Notes under the pieces: model-generated | What the model saw: the letters and a program-made list of their open reading frames with translations, nothing else | What the model was told of the DNA's origin: nothing | The model's database searches: none | Assembly (NCBI GenBank): GCA_003342815.1 | Contig: PTEX01000006.1 | Span: forward strand, 3,107,338 to 3,171,337 | Direction: 5' to 3' | Length of the DNA stretch: 64,000 nucleotides | Source of the DNA: Eudromia elegans | Lineage: Eukaryota; Chordata; Aves; Tinamiformes; Tinamidae | Program-made: the position numbers and the translations under genes | Shown: in pieces, positions 1-13,800 of the stretch | Layout of the letters: each line of letters begins with the position of its first letter | Numbering within the stretch: position 1 is the first letter of the stretch

Positions 1-1308
1 CCTTTGGAGGTGCCTTTCTCAAGATTTCTTTTGGTACCACTGGGAACAAGAGCTAATCAGTGGTGAACAGTTTTGAAAGGATGGTCGGAAAGCACAGATT
101 TGTCTTTGAAAGATGATTGAAACGTAGGGGACTTCGCACCCCTCACAGTCCTTATCAAATATGATCAGTTAGATTTTTTTTCAAGTTAAAAGGTGACTCT
201 TACACCTGAGCAATGATGATGTTTTGATCAATCTGATTCAGTCTAGGCTCACACATATGCAACCATAGCACCTTGTGACTGTACCCTGAGTAACAAATAT
301 GGAAGATCCCCCTTCCTATTTTTTAACAAATACTGGTATTATTTTAATACATAAAGAATAGTTCCCTAGAAGCATATATTTAACATTGAGCTTAGCCCAC
401 ACATACAGTTCCTTCACTAAAGGCAAGATATATCATGAACAGAAGGGATTTCCTGAACAAGATCTTGTGTTGTGTAGGGGATTAGGTGAAAAACACTCTT
501 GCTTCTATAAGAAAGGTCTGTGTAACTTTTGATAATAGACAGGGTAAGGTTTTTTGCACAATAAGTTATTCATTTAACAATCCAATTCAAATGGGTGAAA
601 TTTCCTTCTTTGCAGAAGGCAGCCCAACGCTTTTGTTTTACTTTAGATACATTTCATGCCCTTAAGAGGGCTTGAAATAAAGTGGAAGCAAAGACTATGT
701 GCAGACTTTCTCTTCCGTGATGAACTGGAATGTGTTGTCTGCAGGGTTTGAGCACTGATACATAATGTTAAACACAGTCATAATACTTTTTATTACAGTT
801 TCTTTTAGCCAAACATTTAAACATTTGTGTAATGCATGCACATACAGCTGTAGGCACATGGGTATCATCTAATAATTTGAATTTTCTGACACGAAATGTA
901 ATAAAAAATTATAATAAACTATCCACACACATAAAATGAACTTATTTTTAAAGCATTATCACATGGCAGTGAGGCTTACCTATTTACCTATTCTTCACTT
1001 TGTTTACAAAGAAACCAGATTTACAACATTAAAATGTTTTAAACGTCACAAAGTTCAGGCCATCTGGTTGCATAGTTCTGCAAGTAGAGCTAAGTCACCA
1101 TCTGTTAATTTGGTCTTTCTAATTAGAATAATTTTCCCTACTCCTCCCCTAATTTACTGCATTGCCCAAAGATTATGGTTTGACTATCCTGTTGTTGTTT
1201 TATCCCTTTCACTCCCTTCTTCCATATATTTTTGGGTCCATTTCTCTCCTTGCCATCCTCACTTGCTGACACTTCTTTTGGCACAATGGATTTCCAATTG
1301 GGGCTTTC

Positions 1309-1357
1309 TGTGTATATGTGCATGTGATCGTGCTTGTGTATGTGTGCTTGTGTTTAT
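1309..1357. repeat. TG-rich imperfect microsatellite
   Basis: Interrupted TG/TGTA alternation (tgtgtatatgtgcatgtg and similar) within the upstream BEGAIN intron. It is too degenerate to be one clean tract. Confidence 0.6.
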
Positions 1358-2692
1358 TTTGACTACCTTTGCATACTGTTCTCAATAGAAACACTTTTTG
1401 AAGCTCAGCTTCCTATGTACTGTGGATTTTTTGTTTGGACTTGTTTGGATTTGATCTGACTGGGAGGCAATCAATTTTTTTATTGCAAAAGAAATGTGTT
1501 CAAGAACCTGGATTTGTGGGCTACTTTCTGCTAAACATACACAGAGGAAAAAGTCATGAGTAAAACAAGACAGTAAGCTGATGTGTAACCTTTGGAAAAA
1601 CAAACAAACAAAAAAACACACTACCATCTTTATCATGGAAGTGTTGCTATCCAGGAGCAATTACACTAATGGGAAACCTTCTTCCATTCACTGATAACAA
1701 GAGAAAAACAATGTCTACAGAGGCTGGGGAGCAAATATTGTGATGTATCTCCTCCCTCATAAGCCAGTTGTCCTGGTAGCAATTACCGTTATTTTAGTTT
1801 ACAATTTTAAAGACAAGGATAGGAAAACTTCAGTAGTTCTCCACATAGATCTGTGCTGCAGAATAGACCGAGCAGTGCATGGAGAGGCTTAAGCCAGAAA
1901 AGACCTTAACCAACAACATTTTCCAATGACAGGAAATTATGAAGATGCTTTAGAACCTATGCAAAGTTTTAGGAGGTTGTGAATGCTGGTTTAGGTGGGT
2001 TTTAAAAACAACTTTTAAAAGCAAGCAAAGGAAAAGCCCACTCAGGCCCACCAGCCGTGAGAGACATTGTCCGTGGTTGAGCCCCACGCTGCTGGAGGCT
2101 GGGAGAGCGCTTTGGCACAGTGCTGGAGCTCTGTTTTGCTCTAACAGATAAAGCAGGATGTAGAGAGATGAGATACGGGAGTACCACTGGTCTAAAGCGT
2201 CAGGCCCAATCTTATTTTCGTAAATCCTTTTCGCCTGCACCACAGTACACAGCCTTATCAGCACAACTTAGCAGTGTTTACAGTGCAGTGTCGCCACTTA
2301 CAAGTAAAGCTAGTTTGAACCTCATTTCTCTGCCTTCTTCCTTGCCATAAAAAGTTGATCAGTTTTAGGGTGCCCTGAGATCTCTCTCTGTTGTGGTGAC
2401 TCTGAATAAAACCTTGTGAAAATTCCAAGTATACCTAGCACTGCACAAATAAATGTCAAAGCAGAGGTTTAGCAGGAAATGCCTAATCTAATAGGAAAAC
2501 GGACAATGCAGAGATCTGAAAGCTTCAAGCTTTAGGTCACCTGGACATTTACACAATGGCATTTTCAGAATAACCACGTTGTAAACTAGCACCAGTCACA
2601 AATTTCCAGCCAGTCTGGGCTGTCACCTTAGCAAACACTGTTTACCACAGATCCTGCTTATAAGGTGAAAATTTCCTGTGTTCAACAGGTTT

Positions 2693-2716
2693 ATAACACA
2701 CACACACACACACAAC
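2693..2716. repeat. (CA)n microsatellite
   Basis: About ten CA dinucleotides in an almost perfect run, within the upstream BEGAIN intron. Length variation between individuals is likely. Confidence 0.9.
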
Positions 2717-4267
2717 ACTGAAGTTCCCGTAGGCTCTCAATATGTATAGAAATGACTACCTTAAGTTCAGGCTGATGTCTGGAGAGTTTCATCCGTGAGG
2801 TTGTCATTTATGCCCACAAAGCATAAAGTTCTGGGCACGGACCTTACCTCTTAGGTATAGGACACATGGCCAATGTAAAGCATCCAGCTGCTATTTCTTT
2901 GGGCATTGGGAGCCCCAAAGGGGAGTCTTCAGGGCTCGCAAAGGGGACCATCCACAGGCTCATCCACAGGTCTGTCTCTGAGCAGCAAATTTTGATCATT
3001 TAATTGAAAATAAAATCCCCGTGGTGACACAAGCTACAAGAGAGATCTAAACTGTCGTATCTCTTCATTATAAGACAGAGATGGGTTGCACCCTTTATTT
3101 GTAATCATGGTACCATTTGAATGCATGTCCTAATTCTAATTTCCACAGTTGCTCCTAGACATAAAATAACTCAATGGGAATTCCTTTATCCTACTCACTC
3201 TGGTTCTGGAAGACCAAGATTCAAACTTCTTAGTTGGAGCAACTGTGTATTACATTTGACTCACTTGACTGTTAAAGGGTTCTTTAGCACATCACCTAAA
3301 ATTTACTGATCACAGAAAATACTTCGACCTATTGACCTAAGATTCCCAGTGCAAACATTTAGATGAATTAGGACAAACTTCTAAACTTGAGCTTCTAACT
3401 TTTGCCCTTACATTTATTATACATCCTGCTGGGCTGATAGGTACAAGCAAGAACAAGGAGCGACCCTCCTTACCTTATATGAAACGAAAGGCACAACTAC
3501 TCTTGAAATAGGAATATTTTTCCCACAGACTGCGCAGCTTGTCCACTATGACTCTGAGGTTACCATCGCAGGAACCTAAAGGTGCAGAGACCAAAACTTC
3601 CTTTGGTGTATTGCTCTGGAATTTGCAGGAGAGTTTCATTTTCTGAATCTCTTAAATCCCTTAGTTTGAGAAAAAAAAAAACAAACATCATTTTCAGGTC
3701 AAAATTTTTGGAGACATACCAACTTTTTAGTTGAAGGAAAATAGCTCTGAGAACAGGGAACTCCTTGAACTTTTGTCTAAAGAAGGAATATTCTCTTTGA
3801 AGTCACATAGTGATGTTTGTGTGTTGGTACTACTGCAGTCACCAGTTTTCTGCTGCATTTTCCCTTATTAAGAGAAGTTAGTAAATAGCTTTTTGCAGTT
3901 TTTAGCCATACAGGTCAAATTTCCTCTCTGAATATAATTCCTGTGCCTGATGCAAAGTTACAGTCCCTTTGTGCAAGCTTCCATGCTGTCATGCATGTCT
4001 ACATGCAGATGCAAAGGAATGGCATGTGCATTTCCCCTTCCTGAAGGTATTTGCCCCAAAATATAGCAAGCGAATATGACAAAGTTTGTGTAGGAAAGAG
4101 ATGGTAATTACATTTCAAAGGCAACAACTGACTGCCAACAGGAGTAATAAGAATATTGATTTCAACTAGTGCAATTCAAAATTTTGTACTGATGTGAGAA
4201 TTACAGGCAAAAAAAAAAAGACATAAAGAATAATGCATTAAATTACATGATATCATCTTTGTTTTAG

Positions 4268-4334
4268 GATACAAAACAATTACCTAGCCTTACAAAGAAT
4301 TAATCAGGATCTGGAAGATAAACTTTACAGAATG
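4268..4334 (+). CDS. BEGAIN: BEGAIN internal coding exon (coiled coil, part 1)
   Basis: A 67-nt exon with acceptor ttttag before it and a consensus gtaagt donor at 4335-4340. Its first base completes an Arg codon begun in the previous exon, and the remaining 22 codons read IQNNYLALQRINQDLEDKLYRM. The heptad pattern of hydrophobic residues with Q/N/E/D/K fits the N-terminal coiled coil of BEGAIN, a protein that associates with the guanylate kinase domain of PSD-95/SAP90 at excitatory synapses. The exon ends on a complete Met codon, so it joins in phase 0 to the exon starting at 45344 with Gly-Gln-His-Tyr. The run across that junction (YRM then GQHYEEEKRALSHE) is the one I know from vertebrate BEGAIN. 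It is too short to be found by simple ORF scanning; the match of both protein sequence and splice sites makes the call secure. Confidence 0.93.
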
Positions 4335-4519
4335 GTAAGTTATCATAACTGCACTTTTTATTTTAATATTAAATGTGCTTTTGTATTTTCTGAGTTCCTG
4401 AGGACAAATAGATATGTAGCTAGCACAAAAAAAAAACCTCATGCCCAATACACTGAATGGTTAACAAGAAATGTTGTTATGAATATAATGATCTAAAGAC
4501 CAAACTGCCTATGAGGGCA

Positions 4520-4563
4520 TAGTTTCATTCATTTCAATGGAGACTGTGTCTGGATCAGGCAGA
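4520..4563. repeat. Old dispersed repeat relic (TTCAATGG...GGATCAGGC signature)
   Basis: The segment atttcaatggagactgtg followed by tggatcaggc resembles a widespread worn amniote repeat containing the signature ATTGACTTCAATGG and ending in GGATCAGGC. I recognise the pattern but cannot name the family with confidence. Confidence 0.45.
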
Positions 4564-6407
4564 ATAATCCTATATTTAAAATAATTCTGCTTAATTTAGT
4601 CAATAATTTCATACATTCTAAATATTTATGTTTTCAATCAGTTTCAAATTCAAATATGGCTATCCAAGATTTTTGTATGCTTCTCATGTACTTTCTCTTT
4701 AGCTTTTATTAAGTGATTTAATAGAGTTTGGATATTCTGACTTTTCATGTGCTGTCATAGCTATCAGTTGCAGTATATGAATTTCCCATCTGCATGAGTT
4801 GGTAACTGCAATGTCAATGTCACAGACTAATTAATAACTGGGCAAGGAAATCACTGCACCATTTATGGGCTCCACATCGAGTCATGTTATTACAAGACCC
4901 AGCAACACCCCATCAAAATGGTTTGAAGATGTTAGGAAAAAATGGCAATGCCTTTAATGCTCTGGTTCATTATTAAGGCTGCTTTGACAACATATCTGCT
5001 ATTAAGGAGAAACTTTACAGAGAAATGTAGGTGTAATGTTTGAAGAAGAGGATAGACTAACAACTGTGAACTTCCAAAGATCTTCTGCTCATGAGCACAT
5101 CCTGAATGTTTCTTCCTCACTTGGATTACTTCAATCACCAATTCCAATCACTTGCTTTTCTTCCTACCCAGCTCATACCTAGCTTTTCCATAACTAGTGC
5201 AGTGCACAAACATAGACACACGGTTTATGTGTACAGCTGTGGTCTTGATGCATACCTTTGACAATGCTAGAACAAGAACAAATATAGATTTTACAGATGC
5301 ACTTGGATGAGCAGCTTGGAGAGAGGGTAACCGATTACTGGGCTTTACGAGTAAATATAGAATATGTCAATATACTGGAGAAGCATCAACCTTCACTAAG
5401 AAACTGAAAAAAGAAATCTTATCCTGACAGTCTATTTAAATAACTCACAATGAATAAAGTATTGATGCTTTTGCAATCAGCTACCAGGAGGGCAAAGTTA
5501 CAAGTGGGTTATAGCTGATATTTGTTTTTTAATACACATATAAACATTACACAAGCATAAATAACATTAGACCTCAGGGTTTTTTTCCCTTCAATCTTCT
5601 TTTGTTATATTTTTTCCTTTTATCCAAGTCACTTTGGGGTTTTATCTTCATCTGTGTGGAAATAGCCTAATATTTATCACATGTGCTACAAAAGTAGAAT
5701 AAATTAGAGGCATTCTGGATGGTAAATGAAATAAAAAGATTAGAAACACTGAAAGAGGGACTGCATAAATCTGTGCTTTTTTTTATCAGGTATTTCATGT
5801 CAAAGCACTGAATTTTTAAATTGATGTTTCAGCATCCACTTAAAACCCTAAGCAAAGATTTCAGGGCACAGCACAGAAAGAAGAAAGATGACTTCCACAA
5901 AGCACTGTACCCTTCTTTATCCCACTAACATGACAGTCATTGAAAGCAACTTCAGAGGCTTGAAGACAATCACCCAAGCCCAATCCACCAGAATGTTTTG
6001 CCTTCTGAAACAGAAAATGAAAATGCAAAACCAAATTATAAAAAAAAGGTCAGATGGAAACTGTATAAAACTTCCGAATAATGGGAAAATAGTGCCATAT
6101 TCGGTTTAGATAAGCCAAATCATTTGATTTCCAAGTCACTCTAAAAACCCTTATTACTTCAGAGAAAGTTGGATTAAATAACAGCTGTTCTGGTTAATCA
6201 ACAGCTTGTGGTGGTCTGGGCTCTCGGATAACTTTCCTTTTCCAGCTTAGGGGGAGCAGCTGTGTTTATTATTTTTGCCTAATTTAGCCAGTTTGTGGCT
6301 TCAAAGTCAAAAGTCTTTATTTTATCCACCTTCATACAGAACCAAATTTGTAAAATGTCCTTTTATTTTATCCCTCTTTTTCTCTCCCTACCTACCTCAT
6401 CTCTCTA

Positions 6408-6482
6408 TATACACACACCTATATATGTATGTATATATAAATATATATGTACACATACAAGGTGCACATATATATATATATG
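6408..6482. repeat. AT/AC-rich compound microsatellite
   Basis: Alternating purine-pyrimidine DNA: TATACACACA, then TATATGTATGTATATAT, then ACACATAC, then a pure (TA)n run near 6468-6482. Open frames through this stretch (Tyr/Ile/His-rich) are products of the repeat and not genes. Confidence 0.85.
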
Positions 6483-7089
6483 CACAGGATCTTACACAAA
6501 TTTTGACCAGCCAGTGTGCCCAAACAGAACGACTCAGGGAAAGGACTGGCAGCCCTGGAGATCTCTCAAGCCCCAGTTTTACAAATCTTATACGCAGGCA
6601 ATAAAGATGGACTTGGAGAAGGGGCTTTCTCAGGTTCCTGAGAAAGAGAGGAACTGGGAAAGAAGGAAAAGGAGGATGACAACTTTCACTGTTGGGCGTA
6701 AAACTAGAGACATCCCCTTAGGCCATCCAAGAAGCTCCTACCTTTGCAGTTGACTCAAAACTCATCCTTTACAGCAACTGACACAGTGAAGTTGTGGCAT
6801 TTCACAACTAATCTGGGCCTCCCCACAACCTCCACCTTTTGAGGGGGCTATTTTCAAGAATATTAGAATCTGTTGTGGCTGCTATTGGTATAAGGGATGT
6901 TAAAAAATAAAAAATTCATCAACAGTCACAGAAAAGGAGGAGTGCCCATCCATAAAATATATGAAAATATTTTAAAGTACACTTCTGGTCACAGCAAATG
7001 ATGCCCAACTGAAATCTCTGTAGCTTTAGAACTGTAAATAGAACTACAAATCACAATGTCTGTGTTGGCTAACAACTGAAATATGCTAT

Positions 7090-7140
7090 CCTGAAATCAC
7101 TGAAATCAGTGGAAAGTTTCCTATATCAAGCTGGGCAAGA
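7090..7140. repeat. Old dispersed repeat relic (CACTGAAATCAGTGG signature)
   Basis: The segment cactgaaatcagtggaaag followed by tatcaagctgggcaaga resembles the same type of worn repeat as at 4520-4563, with a short near-palindrome (CACTGAAATCAGTGG) at its centre. Confidence 0.4.
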
Positions 7141-10100
7141 TTAACATGTGACACTGTAGAGGAAAATGTGGCACAGAATTAAAATTCTGCTCTCACCATT
7201 CAGATCAATCCCTGTTCTTATGGTCAATGTCTTTAACTGGAGACGGTTTGTTTGGTCTTGTAAGGCCTGATGAGGCAAGGGAACATACAAATTGTAAATA
7301 ATTCTTCTTTCCATTAGTGTGTGGGAAAAGAACAAGCTGAGTTATCAAATTTTGGTCTGTGGTTATGTCACAGGAAATTGCAATTAAAGAACTTTTCTCA
7401 TCTAGTTCCAATTGTTACCAGTGTCCATCAGTTTCCCTGACACTGACCTGAGTTTGCTGAGGATATTCTGCCACGGACTTGCTGCTCATGTGCAGCAGTT
7501 ACCAACAGTTACCAGCAGATTAGTCAGGTCATCCCAAACACACGATAAGAAACAATTCAAACCATCCCAAGGCAACTGTATTCTGCATATGATCCTCACT
7601 AGAATTAAACACTACATTGTAAAAAAATTCTGACATTTTAAGGCTTTCTATTGAAGTTAGTTGTGTAATTTTACCTTCAAAGTCAGAAGTCAGAATTTTA
7701 ATGGTAGCTACATTTGGGAACAACTGAGAGGTCTCTAATAATAGCTACTTAATAAACCTAAGTGATAATGAAAATTGTGCCCGTTCTTCCTCCCCCATCT
7801 GCATTTTGAATGTTCTTGAAAATCTGATCTTAGAAATCCATCTGCGAAAAGCTCACGAGGCCATTTGAAGAAAGACATTAAAATATCTCTTCTGTAAGTA
7901 TGAAACAGTTTGAAAGACAGACTCCTCAATGGTGCGAGTTCATTCCTAATACAAAGCACTTGAAGAGGCTCCAAGAGGCTAGAATTAAACCGCCACTTGC
8001 TCTGTAGCACATACTGTCTGCATTTTATACAGCAATACACAGACAGCACAGAGGTGGATAGAGAAGGTGGCAGTCCTCTGTTAAGGAACACAGGCATCTG
8101 ATGTCATGGGGAACTAGCAGATAAATTAGTGTGCTTGCTTACTAAACCCGTACTCCCACATACCACTTGGTCTGCTGATCCACCTCCCTCAAGCCTGCTG
8201 CTAAACTAAAACCCGAGGTTCTTCAAAGTGTCATCCCTGGGTTCTTTTATTTTACATTTTGTTACTGTTTTTAAGTAAGAAAGTTACTTTCTTCTTTCTC
8301 AGCACTGATTCAAGACCCAGCAGTGTGGGCAACACTGAACAACAGGGATCAGGCTGGTATTTCTGCTGCTTAAGAGCTGCTGGGCACTGGCTCTGCCATC
8401 CTCTTCCAGGCTACCCAGCACAGCTCCGCAACTGAGACTGTCAGGTTCCTTTGTGCAAAGCCAGCATAATTCCTCTGTAGAAACTGTATCATTCAATTTA
8501 TCACCTGTCAAGATGAAAACCATTACATCACATTAATTCCTGAATTTTCATTTACTCTAAGGCAGGCTTGGGGGTGTTACTCTGCCATAAAGTTGGAAAA
8601 ATATTCTATAAGCCAGCAGTAAAAGAAAGATTTGTACCAAGGATTATAAAGTTTGAAATGCTACACTATCTCAGCACTCCACTGTTTTTTACCCTTTTTC
8701 TTCCTCTGCCTGTGAGGTAGAGGAAGACTAAAATATACAGCAAATATTTTATGACATTAGCAGTTGATTTATTCAACTCCTGAGTGCCTGTAGCTTTCCA
8801 GTCTGATGGCCATAATATATACCCAAGCATCTCCAGATGAGGAAATCCAAAGATGAATTAAATATGAGCTAAGCAATATCTAGCAGAGTTCTAAGTATGA
8901 GACCTTGTGTCACGGCAATGTGATTACAAAGGAAGCAAATTCCTGGTGTCCAGGCCAGGAAGCTAAAGAATATGGAAAGAGGAGAAGAATTTGATTAATA
9001 ATTTCAGTCAGACATTAAAAGCATCTAACTATCAGAGTGAACCCAGCATTTTGGATTTGGAATCTAAGCCAGAGGCCACACTGTGTCTGTCTCTCCCATG
9101 ACAGCTACCAATGACCCACTAATATGATTTAGATTATAAGTGAAAGATGAAGGCAATGAGCAAAGGTCAAACTATTTCTGATTTACACCTAAGGAATGTA
9201 GAAGCCCAGCGTGTTTTAGTTCCTGCATGGAGGATGACGCCTTTGATGGTGACTTTGAAGAGTCCGAGTGATTTAAAACACATCTTTTCATTTTCTTTCC
9301 TTTTATGAAGAATAACTAGCTTCTTTTCTATCTCCTGTATGTCCTATGAAAATGAAGTAGAGGTGATCTAAATATACGTAAAAGGATTTGCATCCCAAAG
9401 ACAAAAAATGTTTAGAGTCAGCTCAACCTGGCAGGCTCATTTGCTCACATTCAGTAAAGACAGCTGTGAATTTCAAGAGAAATTTATACTTGGTTAGTTA
9501 AGGCAGACTCCAGAGGTCTGTGCTTTGTGGACTAAGACAACTGCATCAAAACATTTCTACAGAAGAAAATTACCATAAATACCACATAAACAAGTCATTT
9601 ATAAAAATAGCATTTGAAAAAAAATCTCATTTCTAAGAGGCTTTTAGACTTTGGTCTCCACCCATTTTGTGCTAAAGATCTCCTCTGTCTTTCACCAATT
9701 CTTTTTGCACTCATTTCCAAAGTAAAAAATATTGCCAAATAGGCAATAAGACTGAACTTAAACCACACATATTAGAGCCAGTAGAAATGACAGGGACACA
9801 CTGAATAGATCCATCCATTTTGCAGACAAATAAGTGAATCCTCCTGTGTAACTTGGAAACATGACTCCAACTTCCACAAGCACAAAAGTGCACAGAGGCT
9901 TTCAGAGATCTTCAGTCCTTTTTCTCTCTGTGAATAGAGATTCATTTCCCATTGTTATCCTATCATTGTGTGGCTGGCAGATCAATCCTACCCAAGCAAT
10001 TCATAATGCAGTCCTGCGTGTTCCTAATTGCTGTAGATGAATGTGACATCATGAGAGACTCTTCTGGAGACTCTTTCCTTTCCTCTAAAATCATCGAGCT

Positions 10101-10749
10101 AGTCTTCTTCTCTGTCTCCTTCTCTTAGTAGGAAGTCTTTCCAAATAACAGAAGCCTAAGGAAGTGCAGTATCTGTTTAGTAATTCAAAGTTGTAAAATA
10201 ACAGTGGGAACTTCCTATCTCTGATGTCTTCTCAGTTGCCTGAATGCAGAATTCCTTTGCTTTTCAGCATGTGGCTCATCTTGGCCACCATTTCCACTTT
10301 GCAATCACTGTTTCTTTTGGTAAATGATGGTTGTGTGTGGTTTGGGTTCTGTCTGAGCAGAGGAAAAATGATCAGATGGCTACAAAACGTGCAGCATTCA
10401 GAATGATGCATTAGTGATACCTGAGTTCTCAGTCACCTGCTGCACTCCAATTTCCCTGGTTTGGTCTCAGTCTGTCCGGACGTCCTCTAGCCTTCCTGTC
10501 CATGTTTATTGGGAATAGGAGAAGATGTTGTTTTAAAAATAGCTGGAAAAAAATGAAAAAAAAAAGAAAACCATTTCTGGGAAGTGGTTGCCTTTGGCCT
10601 GTATCCTTCTTGTTTCTCGGCTCTTTGTGATTATCTTCCAATTCACCACAAGGCAAGGGATTCCTCATAAGGCAAGAGAAAGAGGTAAGATTAAGACTCA
10701 AAAGGTACTGTGTTGCAGGCAATAAGTACCACCTTCTGTGAAAGCATAA

Positions 10750-10832
10750 AACAAGGCACAGAAAAGTGCTTCTTGGCCAAGTATCTTGGCCAAGGTCATC
10801 AAGAAGCAAGGGGTGAATTTCTGAATGACCCA
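10750..10832 (-). repeat. MIR-like CORE-SINE relic
   Basis: The + strand reads roughly as the reverse complement of an amniote MIR SINE: an AAGGCACAG-like block, then CTTGGCCAAGGTCATC (compare the MIR block CTTGCCCAAGGTCACAC), then a GAATTTCTGAATGACCC block corresponding to GGAATAGAACCC. The copy is heavily diverged. The call rests on the order and spacing of these three blocks. Confidence 0.5.
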
Positions 10833-13800
10833 CACCACTCATATCTTCTTTATCCCAATTCATCATCTGCAGGCAGAATCAAAGGTCTTCCTAGGTTCTC
10901 TTAGATCTAATTTTAGCTGTCGGTTACTTATCTCCTTTCTGGAAAATAAAGGTAAAATGCAGAAGACAGGATTTGTCAGAGCTAAGGAAAGAAAGGAGAA
11001 AAAAAAAAAAAAAAGGCAGCTAAGTATCAGTCCATGTCCCTGTAGGTAGTTTCTGCCATCCACTTCTATAAACTATTTATCTCTAAATATAGAAAATTCT
11101 GTTTTGGAAATAGTACAGCGGCTACAGGACCCAAATCCATGTCATTTTAATTATACTGGAGGGAATTAATTGAGATAAGAAGGCAAAGATATTTGTGGGG
11201 AGAAAATAAAAAGAAGAAGGAGAAAGAATGGTTTCTATATTGTCTTGTTCTAACTGGATCCTTAGTACTCACACAACAGCACTTGGAGTATATAGAATCA
11301 TAAATGTTACAAGATCTTCCACCAATCTTATTACTACACATAGTCTATACCTCTACCAGCATCCTCTTTTCTTAATATAGATGATTTTTTAAAAAAAAAT
11401 TTACAGAAACAAACATTCAATCTACTGTCATCAACGCAGCCTCAGAAGATACTATTACACTGACTTAAGGGAATTACTGTGAATCAACAACATCTCTTGC
11501 CCCTCCAACCAAAATGCATTTAGCATTTAATTATTCAGCATGTCTCTACACTTGCAAGGCATGCCACTGTTGTGAAATGTGGGGGGAGAGATGATAGATA
11601 CATAGACAGACTAAAAGCATATTTTGTCAGCTTCATCTAAATTGCAGCAGAAAGAACATGAAAGATGACTAGCTTAAAAAGATTCTTAAAAATAAGCTGA
11701 TAGTTAAGATATCTTTTTCCCAAGCATAGTAATAATACTGGAAAACCAAAGATGGGGTTGGCAAGTAAAACTGCACTTCTGGCTTCCAACGAAATGAACC
11801 CACTAAGAGCAGAGTTAGGTGATGAACTGATTATGTTCAGTAAACAGACCACAGCTGGCCCTGAAGGTTGCTCATTTTCTAAGAACTGGTCTACAGTCAG
11901 CAAGATGAAACACTTATAAACACAGAAGAGCTTCTTCAACATAGCAGGCCTAGAATAAAGTTCTCACTATGTGAAAAAGTTAGTGAGATATGCTAGGATT
12001 AAAAGGAGATACATCAGAGTTTTACACTTAAATCTTCTCTATGTAATCACTTGCATTTAGACTGTAATCTTGCAGAGTAATTGTGAAGTTGTAAAGTAAC
12101 AACGGAAATTACTTACTTTTGATGGCCTTTCTGTTGCATGATTTAAGTGAGGATACCTAACTCAGACATTTGTAGTGATATTTCTATTCAGTCCTATATT
12201 ACACTGAAGAGCCAATTTAAGAAGAACCCAGGCCAGGAATTGCAGAACCTTTCCATGCCTAGGGCCATATTTAGGTAAACAAGATGTCCATGTTCACACC
12301 CCTTGTTTGATGCCCAGGATTTTGTTCCAAATGACCTGGATTAGAGGTGACTGGTGCCTTTACGCAGAGCTCACATAGATACATAGAGTGTTAAATGAAA
12401 TGAAAACCTCAGGAATATTTCCAGATGATGTTGTGAGTCAGAGACCTGGAGCAGGAGGCGCAGATGTAAGCAGTTCTGATTATAATGTTCTTTCACATGG
12501 TGAATGCAGAGTAGGTTGGCCTGATTTCAAATAAGGAGCAAATTGTACTGCTGTCAGTGATAGCAGTGTGAACTGACTTACCCTGCTCTGAATGGCAGTA
12601 TTTCCATCGATCTCAATCAGCACATGCTTACATCCATGGAAGAAACATCCAAGACTAACAGTGGTATTTTTTCTGTATAGTGAAGACAAACAATCATCCT
12701 GTATATATTTTGCAAATCATTTGCAATGAAAATCATGCCTTTGCTTCACAAACAGCATCTTAACAGCCCTTCTCCAGCCGCGTTTCTATCTGTGATATGC
12801 CATTAATTACCCACAAATGTAGGGGGTTTTTTTCTGCTATGGAATTAAGTTTCAAGCTTGTGACACAGGGTAGTCAAGGAAACAAATCTTTATAAGACCT
12901 TCCCTAATACAAGGTTGAATATGATATTAAGAGGAAATCATTCTTCAAGTGAAATGTCATAGAGCATAAGATCAAAATCCTCAGACAAATCACTATAGCC
13001 CCAGAATGTTATCTTTAGTAATGTTATACTGTTCAGATTTCAAGAAGAGAAATCAGATTCTGCTGCAGGTCATTTTTTAATCATCAACCAGTCTTGTTTA
13101 TTAAAAAGGATAAATTCTGTAATTTAACTCTGATGGACAAATTAGATCAGGTCAGTAATTTAGACTTGAGGCATTACATCATTTATCAGACAAAAAGATG
13201 CTGCTTATTTCCATAGCACTGCTTTGCAGAATAAATGTTTTTAATTGGACACAGAATTAAACAGAAGGGAAAGATATCATTATATCCAGTTCCTCTTACT
13301 AATAATAAAAATAAGAAAATACTAACTTGGAACATCCTACTGCAAATTCCATCCCTGTATTTTTCATTTATCTAAAGGTCTATGGTAATCAGAAAAAAAG
13401 AGTTAATAAAAAAAATAGTTAAGCAATCCTCCATATGTGTTAACTTTACTCTCCTCTTGCAAGTCTTATAATCCACTTTGCCATTCTACTTCTGCTTCAG
13501 CTGACAGAAAAATCCCTTTCCTAACAAGTTCCTTTCTCACTTTGTCTTTTCCTCTCTCTGTCTTCCTGAAATTCATCCCATACTCCAAATAACTTCTGGA
13601 TCCTCCCTCAAGCCAGACGTTTTAATACGTTACATCTTGGAATTGCTTTGGTCTTAGACTGCAGCCCAGAAACAGCTAAGACACACACATCATCATATCT
13701 CCATGAATTATTTCCTCATTCTTCTCCTCTATGATTTTTAGCTATATTTTGTCTCTGTTTCCTGCATCTTCCAAAAGTCTTGTTTAATTTTGCGTCATTA

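Larger units (their letters stand above)
1..4267 (+). other. BEGAIN: BEGAIN upstream intron, 3' portion
   Basis: This is the tail of the intron preceding the first BEGAIN exon visible in the window. It ends in a pyrimidine-biased stretch and an AG at 4266-4267. I searched it for the expected preceding BEGAIN coding exon (the heptad-rich segment before the NNYLALQ stretch) and did not find it, so that exon lies upstream of base 1. It holds a TG-rich stretch near 1309-1357, a short CAAA-type run near 1602-1617 and a CA dinucleotide run at 2693-2716. Open frames here are short and resemble no known protein. Confidence 0.8.

Noticed and set aside
936-1388. 150-codon open frame on the + strand
   Set aside because: It ends in the TG-rich microsatellite (Cys/Val-rich product); composition is hydrophobic and random, with no motif and no promoter support.
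1-4267. Search for the preceding BEGAIN coiled-coil exon and the start codon
   Set aside because: No segment encoding the expected heptad-rich residues before NNYLALQ was found with splice sites, so the gene's 5' part is outside the window.
5888-6109. 73-codon open frame on the + strand
   Set aside because: No recognisable motif; Lys/Gln/Asn-rich end from AT-rich DNA.
6275-6753. Two overlapping open frames of 109 and 152 codons
   Set aside because: Both run through the TATA/CACA microsatellite, which produces the Tyr/Ile/His repeats. No protein family is recognised.
10429-10866. 145-codon open frame on the - strand
   Set aside because: It contains a Phe-rich run from an A-tract and overlaps the MIR-like relic. 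No homologue is recognised.
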